Assembly (NCBI RefSeq): GCF_036327755.1
Contig: NZ_CP109596.1
Coordinates: 6,448,001 to 6,512,000, forward strand
Origin: Nocardia sp. NBC_01503
Lineage (GTDB): Bacteria; Actinomycetota; Actinomycetes; Mycobacteriales; Mycobacteriaceae
Direction of reading: 5' to 3'
Length of the DNA stretch: 64,000 nucleotides
The notes under the pieces are model-generated. The model was not told where the DNA came from and did not search any database. It saw only the letters and a program-made list of their open reading frames with translations. Of this stretch, positions 51,736-60,718 are shown one piece after another. The stretch's first letter is position 1, and every line of letters starts with the position of its first letter. A program made the position numbers and the translations under genes.

Positions 51736-52098
51736 ATGAAGCCGTTGTCGGAAACACTGGTGGATCTCGCGGCCCGCGTGAAGCAGTTCGAAGACTCCTC
51801 CGCCGCCGCGCGGGAGAAGAACCGGGCGGCGCTGCGCGCCCGGCGTGACGAGTTGAGCGTCACCATGGATCGCGAGGGTGACGAACTCGAGAAGACCACC
51901 GCGGAGCTGCGGGAGGCCGCCCAGAAGTGGTGGTCCGAGACCCGCGACGCGGTGGAGCATCAGATCAGCGTGATGCGCGCCGATTTCGAGAAGTGGCAGG
52001 CCGAGGTCAAGGCCCAGTACGCCGAGCGCAGCGCCCACGACGGCGGGACTCCCGCGTCCGAGACCGGCAAGACCCCTGCGCCGTCGAGCAAGGGCTGA
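51736..52098 (+). CDS. Small coiled-coil protein
   Basis: 120 residues. About 85 residues (LSETLVDLAARVKQFEDSSA through RADFEKWQAEVKAQYAERSA) are almost entirely charged helix with heptad-like spacing, consistent with a long coiled coil. The tail is disordered Gly/Ser/Pro. GAGAGG lies 7 bases before ATG 51736. An ATG at 51730 is too close to it. No family is recognised. A bidirectional terminator follows. Confidence 0.72.
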   Translation: MKPLSETLVDLAARVKQFEDSSAAAREKNRAALRARRDELSVTMDREGDELEKTTAELREAAQKWWSETRDAVEHQISVMRADFEKWQAEVKAQYAERSAHDGGTPASETGKTPAPSSKG

Positions 52099-52123
52099 TC
52101 GCACGGCGTGACCGTCGCGCAGC

Positions 52124-52154
52124 GGAACGGGCCGAGATCCTCTCGGCCCGTTCC
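52124..52154. terminator. Bidirectional terminator hairpin
   Basis: GGAACGGGCCGAGA, loop TCC, then the exact inverse TCTCGGCCCGTTCC, followed by TTGTGCG. A perfect 14-bp stem between the convergent coiled-coil gene and the Gmad2-like gene. Confidence 0.85.
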
Positions 52155-52172
52155 TTGTGCGTCCGATGCCAT

Positions 52173-53009
52173 TCAGCAGTGCACGCCGGTGACGGCGAAA
52201 CGCTCCACATCCGCGATATGGCCACCGGTGGAGACGGCGACGGTGAGGGTGCCGGGGCAGGCCGCGGTGAGCGGAACCGTCACCGTCCAAGGCGAATTCG
52301 TTCCGCCGGCGGGAATCCCGGCCACCTGACCGACCGGCTGTTGTTGATTGGCGCCGCCTCGGACCTGCACCCGTAGGCTCTCGTCTACCCCGGTGATGCT
52401 GCCGCCGACCGTCAGCGGTGACGACAGCGCCGAACCGTATGCGGGCGTGGTCACCGTGAGCGTGCTGTCCTGGGTGCCGACGACCTCCCACGGCTGATCG
52501 GCACCCGAACCGATCTGCGCCAGATGCACGACCGCGGCCGTGACCATGGCGCCGTTGGGGTTCGTGAAGCCCACGTTCACCCAGGCTTGATCACCCCGGA
52601 CATCGGTCTTCACGATCTTGTCGACGCCGGTGTATCCGAGGTACTGCGTGGTGAACATCTGCGCGATCAGGCCGGCGTCGAGATGCCACGGTTGATGCCC
52701 GCCCGGATTCGCCTCGCGCTGCCACGCCTCGGCGTCCGCGATACCGGAGAACGGCCACAGCGGCTGAAACCCGAAGGTATGCGCGGGCGGTGCGGTGGTG
52801 GTCCGGGGCGCTGTCCCCGCGGAAGGTTCGGAGGTACCGGGGGAGCCCGTCGCGGGCACGGGCGTCGCCGAGGAGGTCGTGGCGGTGGTTCGGTCACCGG
52901 TATGCCGCACGATCAATGCCACCGCCACCGCGGCGACGATCAACGCGATAACGGCCAGGATCACCGCAACGGTCGAGAAGCGCTGCGGCGGGGGCGTGTG
53001 CTCTGTCAT
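52173..53009 (-). CDS. Membrane-anchored Gmad2-like domain protein
   Basis: About 278 residues from ATG 53009. One membrane segment (VAVILAVIALIVAAVAVALI) is followed by a Thr/Ser/Pro-rich linker, so the rest lies outside the membrane. A central domain (FGFQPLWPFSGIADAEAWQR onward) is unassigned. The C-terminal domain with LTVTTPAYGSALSSPLTVGG and DVERFAVTGVHC resembles the Gmad2 immunoglobulin-like domain of germination and cell-wall proteins. ATG 53051 is an alternative with a better GGAGAGG, but it lies inside a long palindrome. Function unknown. Confidence 0.72.
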   Translation of the reverse strand: MTEHTPPPQRFSTVAVILAVIALIVAAVAVALIVRHTGDRTTATTSSATPVPATGSPGTSEPSAGTAPRTTTAPPAHTFGFQPLWPFSGIADAEAWQREANPGGHQPWHLDAGLIAQMFTTQYLGYTGVDKIVKTDVRGDQAWVNVGFTNPNGAMVTAAVVHLAQIGSGADQPWEVVGTQDSTLTVTTPAYGSALSSPLTVGGSITGVDESLRVQVRGGANQQQPVGQVAGIPAGGTNSPWTVTVPLTAACPGTLTVAVSTGGHIADVERFAVTGVHC

Positions 53010-53040
53010 TACCGCACTCTGCTCGTCCGAGCCCGCCGGC

Positions 53041-53084
53041 GGCAGGGTCATCGGCCCTCTCCGAACAGGGCCGATGACCCTGCC
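53041..53084. repeat. Perfect 18-bp inverted repeat in a divergent promoter
   Basis: The arm GGCAGGGTCATCGGCCCT (53041-53058) is exactly inverted at 53067-53084 around the loop CTCCGAAC. It separates the Gmad2-like gene from the MFS exporter. Each arm contains an ATG reading outward, so on both strands the hairpin could hide a start site. It may be a regulatory hairpin, a long operator or a remnant of a repeat element. Confidence 0.7.
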
Positions 53085-53182
53085 GCGCATGCCGGGGCAC
53101 CTCGGCGGCGGTCAGCGGTGCGATGCGCGAGCGGTTGCGGAGCACTGCCGCCGGACAGCCGTGCTCTGTAGGGTCGGCTCTC

Positions 53183-54664
53183 ATGATCGTCTCCGCGGCC
53201 GGGCCCGCGACCATCGGACAGGAACGGGTATGGGGCGTACCCATATTCGTGCTCGGGGGCCTGCAACTGCTGGTGGTGTTGGACGGTACGGTCGTCGCGC
53301 TGGCGCTGCCGAATATCCGGCGCGCACTGGGATTGTCGGAGGCCGGCGGTAGTTGGATCGTCACCGCGTATGTGCTGGCGCTCGGCGGGCTCATGCTGCT
53401 GTGCGGACGTCTGGGGGACACCTTCGGGCGCAAGCGCGTCTTCACGTTCGGGGTCGGCATGTTCACCCTCAGCTCGCTGCTGTGCGGAATCGCCTGGGAT
53501 CCGGCGGTTCTCGTGGGGGCCCGGGCCCTACAGGGCATGGCGGCGGCCATTGCCGCGCCCACGTCGATGGCGCTGGTCGCCACCACCTATGCGCCGGGAA
53601 AGGCACGCAGTCAGGCATTCGCCGTCTTCGCCGCGCTCACCGGGATCGGATCGGTCGCCGGGCTGATCGCCGGGGGCGTACTCACCGAAATCTCCTGGCG
53701 GCTGGTCTTTCTCATCAATGTGCCGATCGGCGTACTCGTCACCGTCGGCGCGCTGGTCTGTCTCCGGGAATCGACGGGCGAACGCACCGCGCTCGATGTG
53801 CCCGGTGCGATTCTGGGCACCCTCGGCGTCACCCTCGCGGTCTTCGCCCTGAACGAGGCCGGGAATGGCCCGACCCGCCCGCTGGTGACGATTCCGGCGA
53901 TCGCGTCGGTCCTGCTGCTCGCCGCGTTCGTGCTGGTCGAGCGCAGCGCCCCGAATCCGCTGCTGCCGTTCACGCTGTTCCACAATCCGAATCGCGTCGC
54001 GGCGCTGGTGGCCATCGGCCTGTCCGGGGCGATCATGATGTGCCTGTCGGTCTTCATCTCCATGTTCCTGCAGAGCGTCCTGCACTACTCGCCCTTGCAG
54101 AGCGGAATGTCCGTGCTCCCGTTCGCGGTATCGCTCGCGGTCGGCGCGACGGTCTCCTCCCGCCTCGTTCTGCGCGTGCAGCCGCGCTGGCTGGTGATGA
54201 TCGCGTGCGCGATCATCGCGGCCGGATGCGTCTATGCCGCAACGATTGTCGACACCCGTCCCGCGTACTTCCCGGTCATCGTCATCGCGGCGATCACCAT
54301 CGGATTCGGTTTCGGCTTCGCGGTCATCCCGCTGACCCTGTCCTCCATCGCCGGGGTACGCCCCACCGATATCGGCCCGCTCACCGCCCTCGCCCAGGTG
54401 GCCCAGAGCCTCGGTGGCGCACTGGGTCTGGTGGCGGTGGGCGCGTCGGTCTCGGCGCGCGTCCGCTCCGAAGGCGGCACCACCGATCCCTCCGCCCTCG
54501 CCACCGACTCCCAGGTGCACGCCCTGGCCCTGGGATACGGCGTCGCCTTCCTGTGCTCGGCGGCCATCGCGGCGGTCACCGGCCTGGTGGTGCTGCGCAT
54601 GCGCTTCACCCCGGAGGACATCGCCGAGGGCCAAGCCGCCCAGTCCTCCGCCCACGCGGGGTGA
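53183..54664 (+). CDS. MFS exporter, DHA2 (EmrB/QacA, 14-TMS) family
   Basis: 493 residues with about 14 membrane segments. Motif C/D1 features appear at LLVVLDGTVVALALPNIRRA, and motif A is LLCGRLGDTFGRKRVFTFGV. AGLIAGGVLTEISWRLVFLI and NVPIGVLV is the drug-antiporter motif C region. It probably expels a hydrophobic compound using the proton gradient. ATG 53183 is chosen over the longer in-frame start at 53123, whose extra 20 residues are not membrane or conserved. It converges with the PEP synthase gene (10 bp). Confidence 0.9.
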   Translation: MIVSAAGPATIGQERVWGVPIFVLGGLQLLVVLDGTVVALALPNIRRALGLSEAGGSWIVTAYVLALGGLMLLCGRLGDTFGRKRVFTFGVGMFTLSSLLCGIAWDPAVLVGARALQGMAAAIAAPTSMALVATTYAPGKARSQAFAVFAALTGIGSVAGLIAGGVLTEISWRLVFLINVPIGVLVTVGALVCLRESTGERTALDVPGAILGTLGVTLAVFALNEAGNGPTRPLVTIPAIASVLLLAAFVLVERSAPNPLLPFTLFHNPNRVAALVAIGLSGAIMMCLSVFISMFLQSVLHYSPLQSGMSVLPFAVSLAVGATVSSRLVLRVQPRWLVMIACAIIAAGCVYAATIVDTRPAYFPVIVIAAITIGFGFGFAVIPLTLSSIAGVRPTDIGPLTALAQVAQSLGGALGLVAVGASVSARVRSEGGTTDPSALATDSQVHALALGYGVAFLCSAAIAAVTGLVVLRMRFTPEDIAEGQAAQSSAHAG

Positions 54665-54674
54665 TCGAGTCCGG

Positions 54675-56984
54675 TCAGCGATGTTCGGCCGGCCGCCGCA
54701 GTGCGTGCTCCAGCAGGACCCGTCGTTCCGCCGCGGCGACGACCCGCCGGGTCGCGGCGGCCGCGTCCGGGGTCACCGAGACCGAGGTGATGCCCATCCG
54801 GACGAGATGTTCGGCGAACTCCGGTCGGGTGGAGGGGGCCTGCCCGCACAGCGAGGAGGTGATGCCGAGTCGATTGGCGGTACCGATGATGCGCCCGATG
54901 GCATCGAGTACCGCGGCATCGGATTCGTCGAAGAGTTCGGCACAGTCCTCGGAGTCCCGGTCCACGCCCAGCATCAACTGGGTCAGATCATTGCTGCCGA
55001 TGGAGACGCCGTCGATACCCATGCCCACGTATTCGGGGAGCCGGAAGACCACCGAGGGCACCTCGGCCATCACCCAGCGATGCAGTCCGCGCTGGCGGCC
55101 GAGCGGGCTGGCGTCGACCAGCTCCAGGCAGGCCTCCAGCTCCCAGCGGGTGCGCACGAACGGAATCATCAAGTGCAGGTTGGGAGTCCGCTCGCGCACG
55201 CGAGCCAGGGCGGCCAGCTCCAGCCGGAACAGTTCGGGCTGGCGGACATAGCGGTAGCAGCCGCGGAAGCCGATCATCGGATTGTGCTCGAGCGGTTCGT
55301 AGCGGCCACCGCCCTCCAGAGAGCGGAATTCGTTGCTGCGCATGTCGATTGCCCGATAGACGACGGGACGATGCCCGAAGGCCGTGGTGATGCGCAGCAA
55401 CGAGTCCGCCATCCGGGTCACGAACAGCTGATCCTCCCCGCGGGCGATCAGATCGCGGGGATGCCGCCCGCCCAGCGCCTGGGTGAGCAGGGTCTCCGCG
55501 CGCAGCAGACCGACCCCGTCGACATCCTGAGCCGCGACACGTTCGGCGACCTCCGGCAGGGCCAGGTTCACATAGACACGTGTGGAGGTCACCTCGGAAG
55601 AGGCGACAGCGACCGGGCGCGGTTCGGCGATAGCGCCGCCGATCACCTGCCGGCCCGCCAGGACCCGGCCCTCGGTCCCATCCACCGTCACCTCGGTGCC
55701 TGTTGTCAATACCGTTGTGGCGGTGCGTGTTCCGACCACACAAGGCACGCCGAGCTCACGCGCGACAATGGCGGCGTGACAGGTCATCCCGCCGCTGTCG
55801 GTCACCAGCGCAGCGGCCCGCGCGATGGTGGGCAGCCAGTCCGGATTGGTCATCGGCGCCACCAGCACCTCACCGTCGCGCAGCGTGCCACCCTCGGCGG
55901 GTGTGCGCAGTACGCGCACCACACCACCGGCCCGGCCGGGCGCGGCACCCAGCCCGCGCAACAGGGTCGGTCCCTGAACCGTTCGCGCCATCGGGGCATT
56001 CGGGCTCACTTCGCCGGCCAGTGTGGTGATCGGGCGGGCCTGCACCAACCACAGTCGCTCATCGTCGTAGGCCCATTCGACATCCTGCGGAATGCCGTCG
56101 TGATGCTGTTGCACCCGCAGCGCCAGCGCCGCCACCTCGAGCGCCTGTTGCGCGGTCAGGACCGGCGCGTTCCGCTCGGCCTCGGTGAGCTGTACCTGCC
56201 GATCACCGTCGGGACCCGAGACGATGGCGTAGCTCTGTTGTCCGCGCCGGGTATCCAGCAGCGTGGGGCCGTTCGCGTCGACGGTATAGGTATCGGGTTC
56301 GGTGGCGCCGGAGACCACCACCTCGCCCTGCCCCCGGGCGGCATCGATCACCACCCGGTCGCGCCGGCCCGAGGCCGGATCCGCGGTGAACGCCACCCCG
56401 GCGGTGCGCACCTTCACCATGCACTGCACCACGACCGCCATCTCGGGCCGATCGTGCATACCGCGGCGTGCCCGATAGGTGAGTACGCGCGGGGTGAAGA
56501 GCGAGGACCAGCAGTCGACCAGTGCGGTGAGCAGGGCCGCGTCACCGTGAATATTGGTGCGCGAGACGTTCATTCCGGCGAACGAGGCCGTCGCGCCGTC
56601 CTCGCCGATGGCGGAGGAGCGCACCGCGACCAGGGCCTCCGCGCCGAGCCCGTGATAGGCGGCCAGCACCGACTTCTCGACCTGATCGGACAGGGGAGTG
56701 GCCTGCACCAGTTCGCGCATATGCCGGCACAGCTCCTCCAATCGCGGTCCGCTGGTGCGGTCGCGCTTCAAGGCGAGGGAGAGCGCCTGGGTGTGCAGGG
56801 CATCGAGGTCCGGACCGTGCGGTCCGGCACTGATCACCTCCGCATAACTGGACTTCAGGATGACGAAGCCCGGCGGCACCGGCAACTCGGCCGCCACCAG
56901 TTCACCGAGGTTCGCACCCTTACCGCCGGCACGGTCCGCGTCCTTCAGCCGCAGCTCGCCCAGATCAGCCACATAGTCGCCCAT
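54675..56984 (-). CDS. ppsA: Phosphoenolpyruvate synthase (pyruvate, water dikinase)
   Basis: 769 residues. The ATP-grasp N-domain has KDADRAGGKGANLGELVAAE, EALVAVRSSAIGEDGATASF and VEWAYDDERLWLVQARPITT. The swivelling phosphohistidine domain has DSGGMTCHAAIVARELGVPC. The C-terminal PEP-binding barrel has GVGLLRAETLLTQALGGRHP, VYRAIDMRSNEFRSLEGGG, SIGSNDLTQLMLGVDRDSED and the catalytic Cys in SSLCGQAPS. It makes PEP from pyruvate and ATP for gluconeogenesis. GGAGGAG lies before ATG 56984. The gene is divergent from a wax-ester synthase across DosR-like sites. Confidence 0.93.
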   Translation of the reverse strand: MGDYVADLGELRLKDADRAGGKGANLGELVAAELPVPPGFVILKSSYAEVISAGPHGPDLDALHTQALSLALKRDRTSGPRLEELCRHMRELVQATPLSDQVEKSVLAAYHGLGAEALVAVRSSAIGEDGATASFAGMNVSRTNIHGDAALLTALVDCWSSLFTPRVLTYRARRGMHDRPEMAVVVQCMVKVRTAGVAFTADPASGRRDRVVIDAARGQGEVVVSGATEPDTYTVDANGPTLLDTRRGQQSYAIVSGPDGDRQVQLTEAERNAPVLTAQQALEVAALALRVQQHHDGIPQDVEWAYDDERLWLVQARPITTLAGEVSPNAPMARTVQGPTLLRGLGAAPGRAGGVVRVLRTPAEGGTLRDGEVLVAPMTNPDWLPTIARAAALVTDSGGMTCHAAIVARELGVPCVVGTRTATTVLTTGTEVTVDGTEGRVLAGRQVIGGAIAEPRPVAVASSEVTSTRVYVNLALPEVAERVAAQDVDGVGLLRAETLLTQALGGRHPRDLIARGEDQLFVTRMADSLLRITTAFGHRPVVYRAIDMRSNEFRSLEGGGRYEPLEHNPMIGFRGCYRYVRQPELFRLELAALARVRERTPNLHLMIPFVRTRWELEACLELVDASPLGRQRGLHRWVMAEVPSVVFRLPEYVGMGIDGVSIGSNDLTQLMLGVDRDSEDCAELFDESDAAVLDAIGRIIGTANRLGITSSLCGQAPSTRPEFAEHLVRMGITSVSVTPDAAAATRRVVAAAERRVLLEHALRRPAEHR

Positions 56985-57043
56985 TACCGGCTCCTCCATT
57001 GTCGTCTGGAATCAGCGTCCCGCTCCCGGGTCGTCCGGCGGCA

Positions 57044-57079
57044 GGGGCGAAGGTCCCGGCCCGTGGGGCGTTGGACCCG
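57044..57079. promoter_or_regulatory. Two DosR-like boxes between ppsA and the WS/DGAT gene
   Basis: GGGGCGAAGGTCCC (57044-57057) matches 11 of 14 DosR palindrome positions, and GGGGCGTTGGACCC (57065-57078) matches 10. They are 21 bp apart, two helical turns. A TATACA -10 for the acyltransferase is at 57178-57183, so control at this distance is plausible but unproven. Confidence 0.4.
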
Positions 57080-57205
57080 TGGCGAGCGGCGGCCGCGGAA
57101 GATGGGCTCCGGTCACCCGCACCGGTTACCTTCGGTTCTTTCGCCGAAGTGCCGCGCCGGAAACCATTGAGGTGTCCTATACATTTCGTTCTCAGGTAGT
57201 CGGTC

Positions 57206-58621
57206 ATGACCGAATTACGACCGCTCGACGCGGGTTTCATCGAATTAGAGGATTCCGACCGGCATATCAGTCTCGGAATCGGCGCCGTGGCAATTCTTTC
57301 CGGCACACCACCGAGCCGCGCGGAGTTCACGCGCGAGCTCGGTCGCCGGATCGCCGATAATGCCCGGCTGCGACAGCGGGTGCACCGCGCCCGGCTGGAT
57401 CTGTCCACACCCAACTGGGAGGAGGACGCGAATTTCGATCTGGCACACCATATTCGCTGGATCGCCCTACCGGAACCGGCCGATGACGCGGCCCTGTTCG
57501 ACTTCATCGCGACCGATCTGGCCGAGCGCCTGGACCGCGACCATCCGCTGTGGGAGTGCGTGGTCATCGAGCGTTTGACCGATGAGCGCTGGGCGATGCT
57601 GATCAAAGCCCACCACAGTCTGGTGGACGGGGTCTCCGGCGTCACCATGTTCGCGACCTTCTGCGATCCGGTGCAGGAGGAGGCGGCACCGGCCGACGCG
57701 AGCGTACCGGCGGCGCCGGCCGACATCGTGGACGCGCACTCGCCCAATTGGTTCGACCGGACGCTCAGCGCCGTGCGACTGCCTTTCGGTCTGCCGGGTC
57801 AGGCGGTGGATCTGCTGCGCAGCGTGCTGCCGGTGGCGGCCGGCGCGATCATCCCCGCGGCCGAATCATCGCTGAATGGTTCCATCGGTCGGCAGCGCCG
57901 CTATATCGGCGCGCGTACCTCGCTCACCGACGTCCGCGAGATCAGGGCGGCTTTCGGCACGACGGTCAATGACGTGGTGCTGGCGGCGGTGACCTCGGGC
58001 TATCGTGCCCTGCTACTCGCCCGCGGGGAGCGGCCGGTCGACGATACGCTGCGCATTCTGGTTCCGGTGTCGATGCGACCGGCCGACGCGATGAATCTGC
58101 TGGACAATCGGGTGTCGGCGTTGCTGCCCCGACTGCCCGTACATCTCGACGATCCGGTGGTGCGGTTGCGGGTCATCCACACCCGCATGGCCGAACACAA
58201 ATCGAAAGGCGCGGCACAGGCCGAGGATTCGATGATCGCGATGGCGGCCAGACTGCCGTTCGCGACCGTGGCGTGGAGTCTGCGCCTGGCCGCGCTGCTG
58301 CCCCAGCGCGGTGTCACCGCCTTGGCCACCAATGTCCGGGGTCCGCGCGTCCGTGTCACCGTGCAGGGCAGGGAGGTGCTCGATCTGTTCCCGATCGTCC
58401 CGATCGCCATGCGCCTGCGCACCGGAATCGCGATCCTGAGCTACCTCGACCATTTGAACTTCGGTATCACCGGTGATTTCGACAGCACCCCCGATATCGA
58501 GGTCCTGGCCGAGGGGATCCGAAGCGGCATAGCCGAATTGCTGGCGGCGGCGCGCGCCCGTGCGGCCACCGCACCGCATCCGCGCTCCGCCGCGTCACAC
58601 CATTCGGCTCCCACCCGCTGA
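57206..58621 (+). CDS. Wax ester synthase/diacylglycerol acyltransferase (WS/DGAT, Tgs family)
   Basis: 471 residues. The active-site motif HHSLVDG near 136 sits in LIKAHHSLVDGVSGVTMFA. Other WS/DGAT features are PLDAGFIELEDSDRHISLGI at the start, TLRILVPVSMRPADAMNLLD and ALATNVRGPRVRVTVQGREV. It esterifies fatty acyl-CoA to diacylglycerol or alcohols to form storage lipid. M. tuberculosis tgs1 (Rv3130c), the main triacylglycerol synthase in hypoxia, is DosR-controlled. TATACA at 57178 is the likely -10. A hairpin terminator follows the stop. Confidence 0.93.
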   Translation: MTELRPLDAGFIELEDSDRHISLGIGAVAILSGTPPSRAEFTRELGRRIADNARLRQRVHRARLDLSTPNWEEDANFDLAHHIRWIALPEPADDAALFDFIATDLAERLDRDHPLWECVVIERLTDERWAMLIKAHHSLVDGVSGVTMFATFCDPVQEEAAPADASVPAAPADIVDAHSPNWFDRTLSAVRLPFGLPGQAVDLLRSVLPVAAGAIIPAAESSLNGSIGRQRRYIGARTSLTDVREIRAAFGTTVNDVVLAAVTSGYRALLLARGERPVDDTLRILVPVSMRPADAMNLLDNRVSALLPRLPVHLDDPVVRLRVIHTRMAEHKSKGAAQAEDSMIAMAARLPFATVAWSLRLAALLPQRGVTALATNVRGPRVRVTVQGREVLDLFPIVPIAMRLRTGIAILSYLDHLNFGITGDFDSTPDIEVLAEGIRSGIAELLAAARARAATAPHPRSAASHHSAPTR

Positions 58622-58631
58622 CGCCGATAGT

Positions 58632-58672
58632 GCCGGTCACCCTCCTCGATCGGATCGGGGAGGGTGACCGGC
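58632..58672. terminator. Bidirectional terminator hairpin
   Basis: GCCGGTCACCCTCC (58632-58645) is exactly inverted as GGAGGGTGACCGGC (58659-58672) with a 13-base loop that can extend the stem. It separates the convergent WS/DGAT and phosphoribosyltransferase-esterase genes. Confidence 0.8.
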
Positions 58673-58699
58673 GCTGTGGCCCAGTGTGATTCGAGCCCG

Positions 58700-60718
58700 T
58701 TATAGACCGCTCGGGTAGGTCTCCGGTGTCGTGCCGGTCGCCCAGACGCTGCCCGGGTAGAGCGGTTCGAGGGCGGTGGTGTGATCGATATGGATGATCG
58801 CGTCGTACCGGTCCGCCGCCCGAGCGTGGAAGTAGTGGCTCTGGCGTTCGGTGCTGGGCTGGTAGATGACTCCGATGGCGCGTTCGAGTCGGGGCGCGCG
58901 CAGGACATCCCCGGCCGGGCCGGGAATATCGGTGCGCAGGAACAACTCCGGTATGCCGGTGTCGTGCAGCAGCTCCTCGAGACTGCTGGGCAGGGCGGGC
59001 CGCACCGTCTTGCGCTCGGCGTCGCCGCCCCAGTTGCTCGCCGCGGTGACGGTACCGCCGCCGGTGGTGAATCCGATGGTGCGGCAGTCGTTTCCGTGCC
59101 GATCCCGGATCAGCTGACCGAGTGAGAGCTGTCCCTCGGCGGCCATCTCGGTGGCGCGGGCATCCCCGATATGCGAATTGTGCGCCCACACCACGATGCG
59201 CGCGGGTGCGCCGGGCCGGTCGAGATGGCGGGCGAGGGCGTCGAGGGTATCGGCCATATGCTCATCGCGCATATTCCACGAGGTGACCCGATCGCCGAAC
59301 ATGGCGCGGTAGTACGCCTCGGCGTCGCGTACGGTCCAGGCATTGCGCACCGCATCGAAATGCGCTTCGCCATCATGGGTTTCGGTCAGCTCGCCGATAT
59401 CGCGTTGCAATTCCACGAGCTGGCGCACCACCTCGGCCTGGCAGGACTCACCGGCTCCGAAGGCCGCGGCGAAACCGTACGCCTGACCGTCGTCGCCGGA
59501 GGTGCGGTCGAAGCAGGCGTAGCGGCGGGCGGCGCGTTGCGCGGCGGCCGGATCCACCTGTTCGAGGTACTCCACGACGCGCTGCATGGACCGGTGCATG
59601 CTGTACAGGTCGAGACCGTAGAACCCGGCGCCCGGCAGTCCCGCGCGGCGCTGACCGTCATTGTGCAGGCGCAGCCAGTCGACGAATTCCCGCACCACCG
59701 TATTGCGCCACATCCAGCCGGGGAAGCGTTCGAAACCGCTGAGCGCGTGGGTGGGTGATTCGTCGGGGCCGTATCCGCGTACGAACCGGTCGACGCGGTA
59801 GGCGTCGGGCCAGTCGGCCTCGGCCGCGACCCCGGTGAAGCCGTGTTCGCTGATGAGCCAGCTGGTGATGGCGGCGCGCGCGGCATAGAACTCCTCGGTG
59901 CCGTGCGAACTCTCGCCGATCAGGACGAACCGGGCATCGCCGATGAGATCGGTGAGCTCCTGTTCGGGCGGGACGCCCGCCGGCGCCTCGATCGCGGCGG
60001 CGCGCAGGATCGCCGCCGGATCCTGCGCCGGTGCGCGCACACCGGTGGTCGGGGTGGCGAGCAGTTCGCGTACCTCGGCATCGGTGACCTGGGTGAAGTT
60101 CCAGAACGAATGACCGACCGCCAGGAACGGCGAAGGCATTGTGGCGCAGACCATCTCCTCGACCAGCGCGCCGAACTCCCGGCAGGTGGACTCGGGCGCG
60201 GCGGGCACCGCCACCACTATCCGTTTGGGCTCTCCGGCGCGCACCGCCTCGACGGCGGCGAACATGCTCGCACCGGTGGCCAAACCGTCGTCGACCAGGA
60301 TTACGGTGCGCCCGGCGAAATCGAGCGGTGCTCGCCCCGCGCGGTAGACCGCCTCGCGGCGCGCGAGCTCACGCGCCTCATCCCGGGCGATCGAGCGTAC
60401 CTGCTCGGCGGTCACCCGCAGTCCGCGCACCATATCGTCATTGAGCACGATGCGCCCGCCGTCGGCCAGCGCGCCGATGGCGTACTCCGGATTCCCGGGC
60501 GCACCGAGCTTGCGCACGATGAGGGTGTCCAGGGGCGCGCCCAGCGCCGCCGCGACCTCCCAGGCCACCGGAACGCCGCCGCGCGCCAAACCGAGCACCA
60601 GGACATCGGGATCGTCGCGATAGTCGGTCAGCAGGGCCGCCAGGGTGCGGCCCGCCTCGCGGCGATCACGGAAGACCGGTTGCGGATTGTCGCGCAGCAC
60701 CGGGGTTGTCGAGGTCAT
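58700..60718 (-). CDS. Phosphoribosyltransferase-erythromycin esterase fusion (Rv2030c-like)
   Basis: 672 residues in two parts. Residues 1-215 are a type-I phosphoribosyltransferase: VLGLARGGVPVAWEVAAALG, NPEYAIGALADGG and the PRPP loop VILVDDGLATGASM near 139-152. Residues about 240-670 are an erythromycin-esterase-like domain with FVLIGESSHGTEEFY near 266 (Glu and His), GFYGLDLYSMHRSM and WAHNSHIGDA near 509. M. tuberculosis Rv2030c has the same fusion and is co-regulated with hspX by DosR. The biochemical role is unknown. AAGGAG precedes ATG 60718, which overlaps the stop of the upstream protease gene. Confidence 0.92.
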   Translation of the reverse strand: MTSTTPVLRDNPQPVFRDRREAGRTLAALLTDYRDDPDVLVLGLARGGVPVAWEVAAALGAPLDTLIVRKLGAPGNPEYAIGALADGGRIVLNDDMVRGLRVTAEQVRSIARDEARELARREAVYRAGRAPLDFAGRTVILVDDGLATGASMFAAVEAVRAGEPKRIVVAVPAAPESTCREFGALVEEMVCATMPSPFLAVGHSFWNFTQVTDAEVRELLATPTTGVRAPAQDPAAILRAAAIEAPAGVPPEQELTDLIGDARFVLIGESSHGTEEFYAARAAITSWLISEHGFTGVAAEADWPDAYRVDRFVRGYGPDESPTHALSGFERFPGWMWRNTVVREFVDWLRLHNDGQRRAGLPGAGFYGLDLYSMHRSMQRVVEYLEQVDPAAAQRAARRYACFDRTSGDDGQAYGFAAAFGAGESCQAEVVRQLVELQRDIGELTETHDGEAHFDAVRNAWTVRDAEAYYRAMFGDRVTSWNMRDEHMADTLDALARHLDRPGAPARIVVWAHNSHIGDARATEMAAEGQLSLGQLIRDRHGNDCRTIGFTTGGGTVTAASNWGGDAERKTVRPALPSSLEELLHDTGIPELFLRTDIPGPAGDVLRAPRLERAIGVIYQPSTERQSHYFHARAADRYDAIIHIDHTTALEPLYPGSVWATGTTPETYPSGL

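Noticed and set aside
53353..55251. A 632-codon plus-strand frame overlapping the MFS and ppsA genes
   Set aside because: It reads out of frame through a transporter with clear membrane segments and gives a His/Arg-rich product with no domains.
54414..57170. A 918-codon plus-strand frame opposite the PEP synthase gene
   Set aside because: It is antisense to a clear ppsA gene, is Gly/His/Gln/Arg-rich without domains, and runs over the 3' end of the MFS gene.
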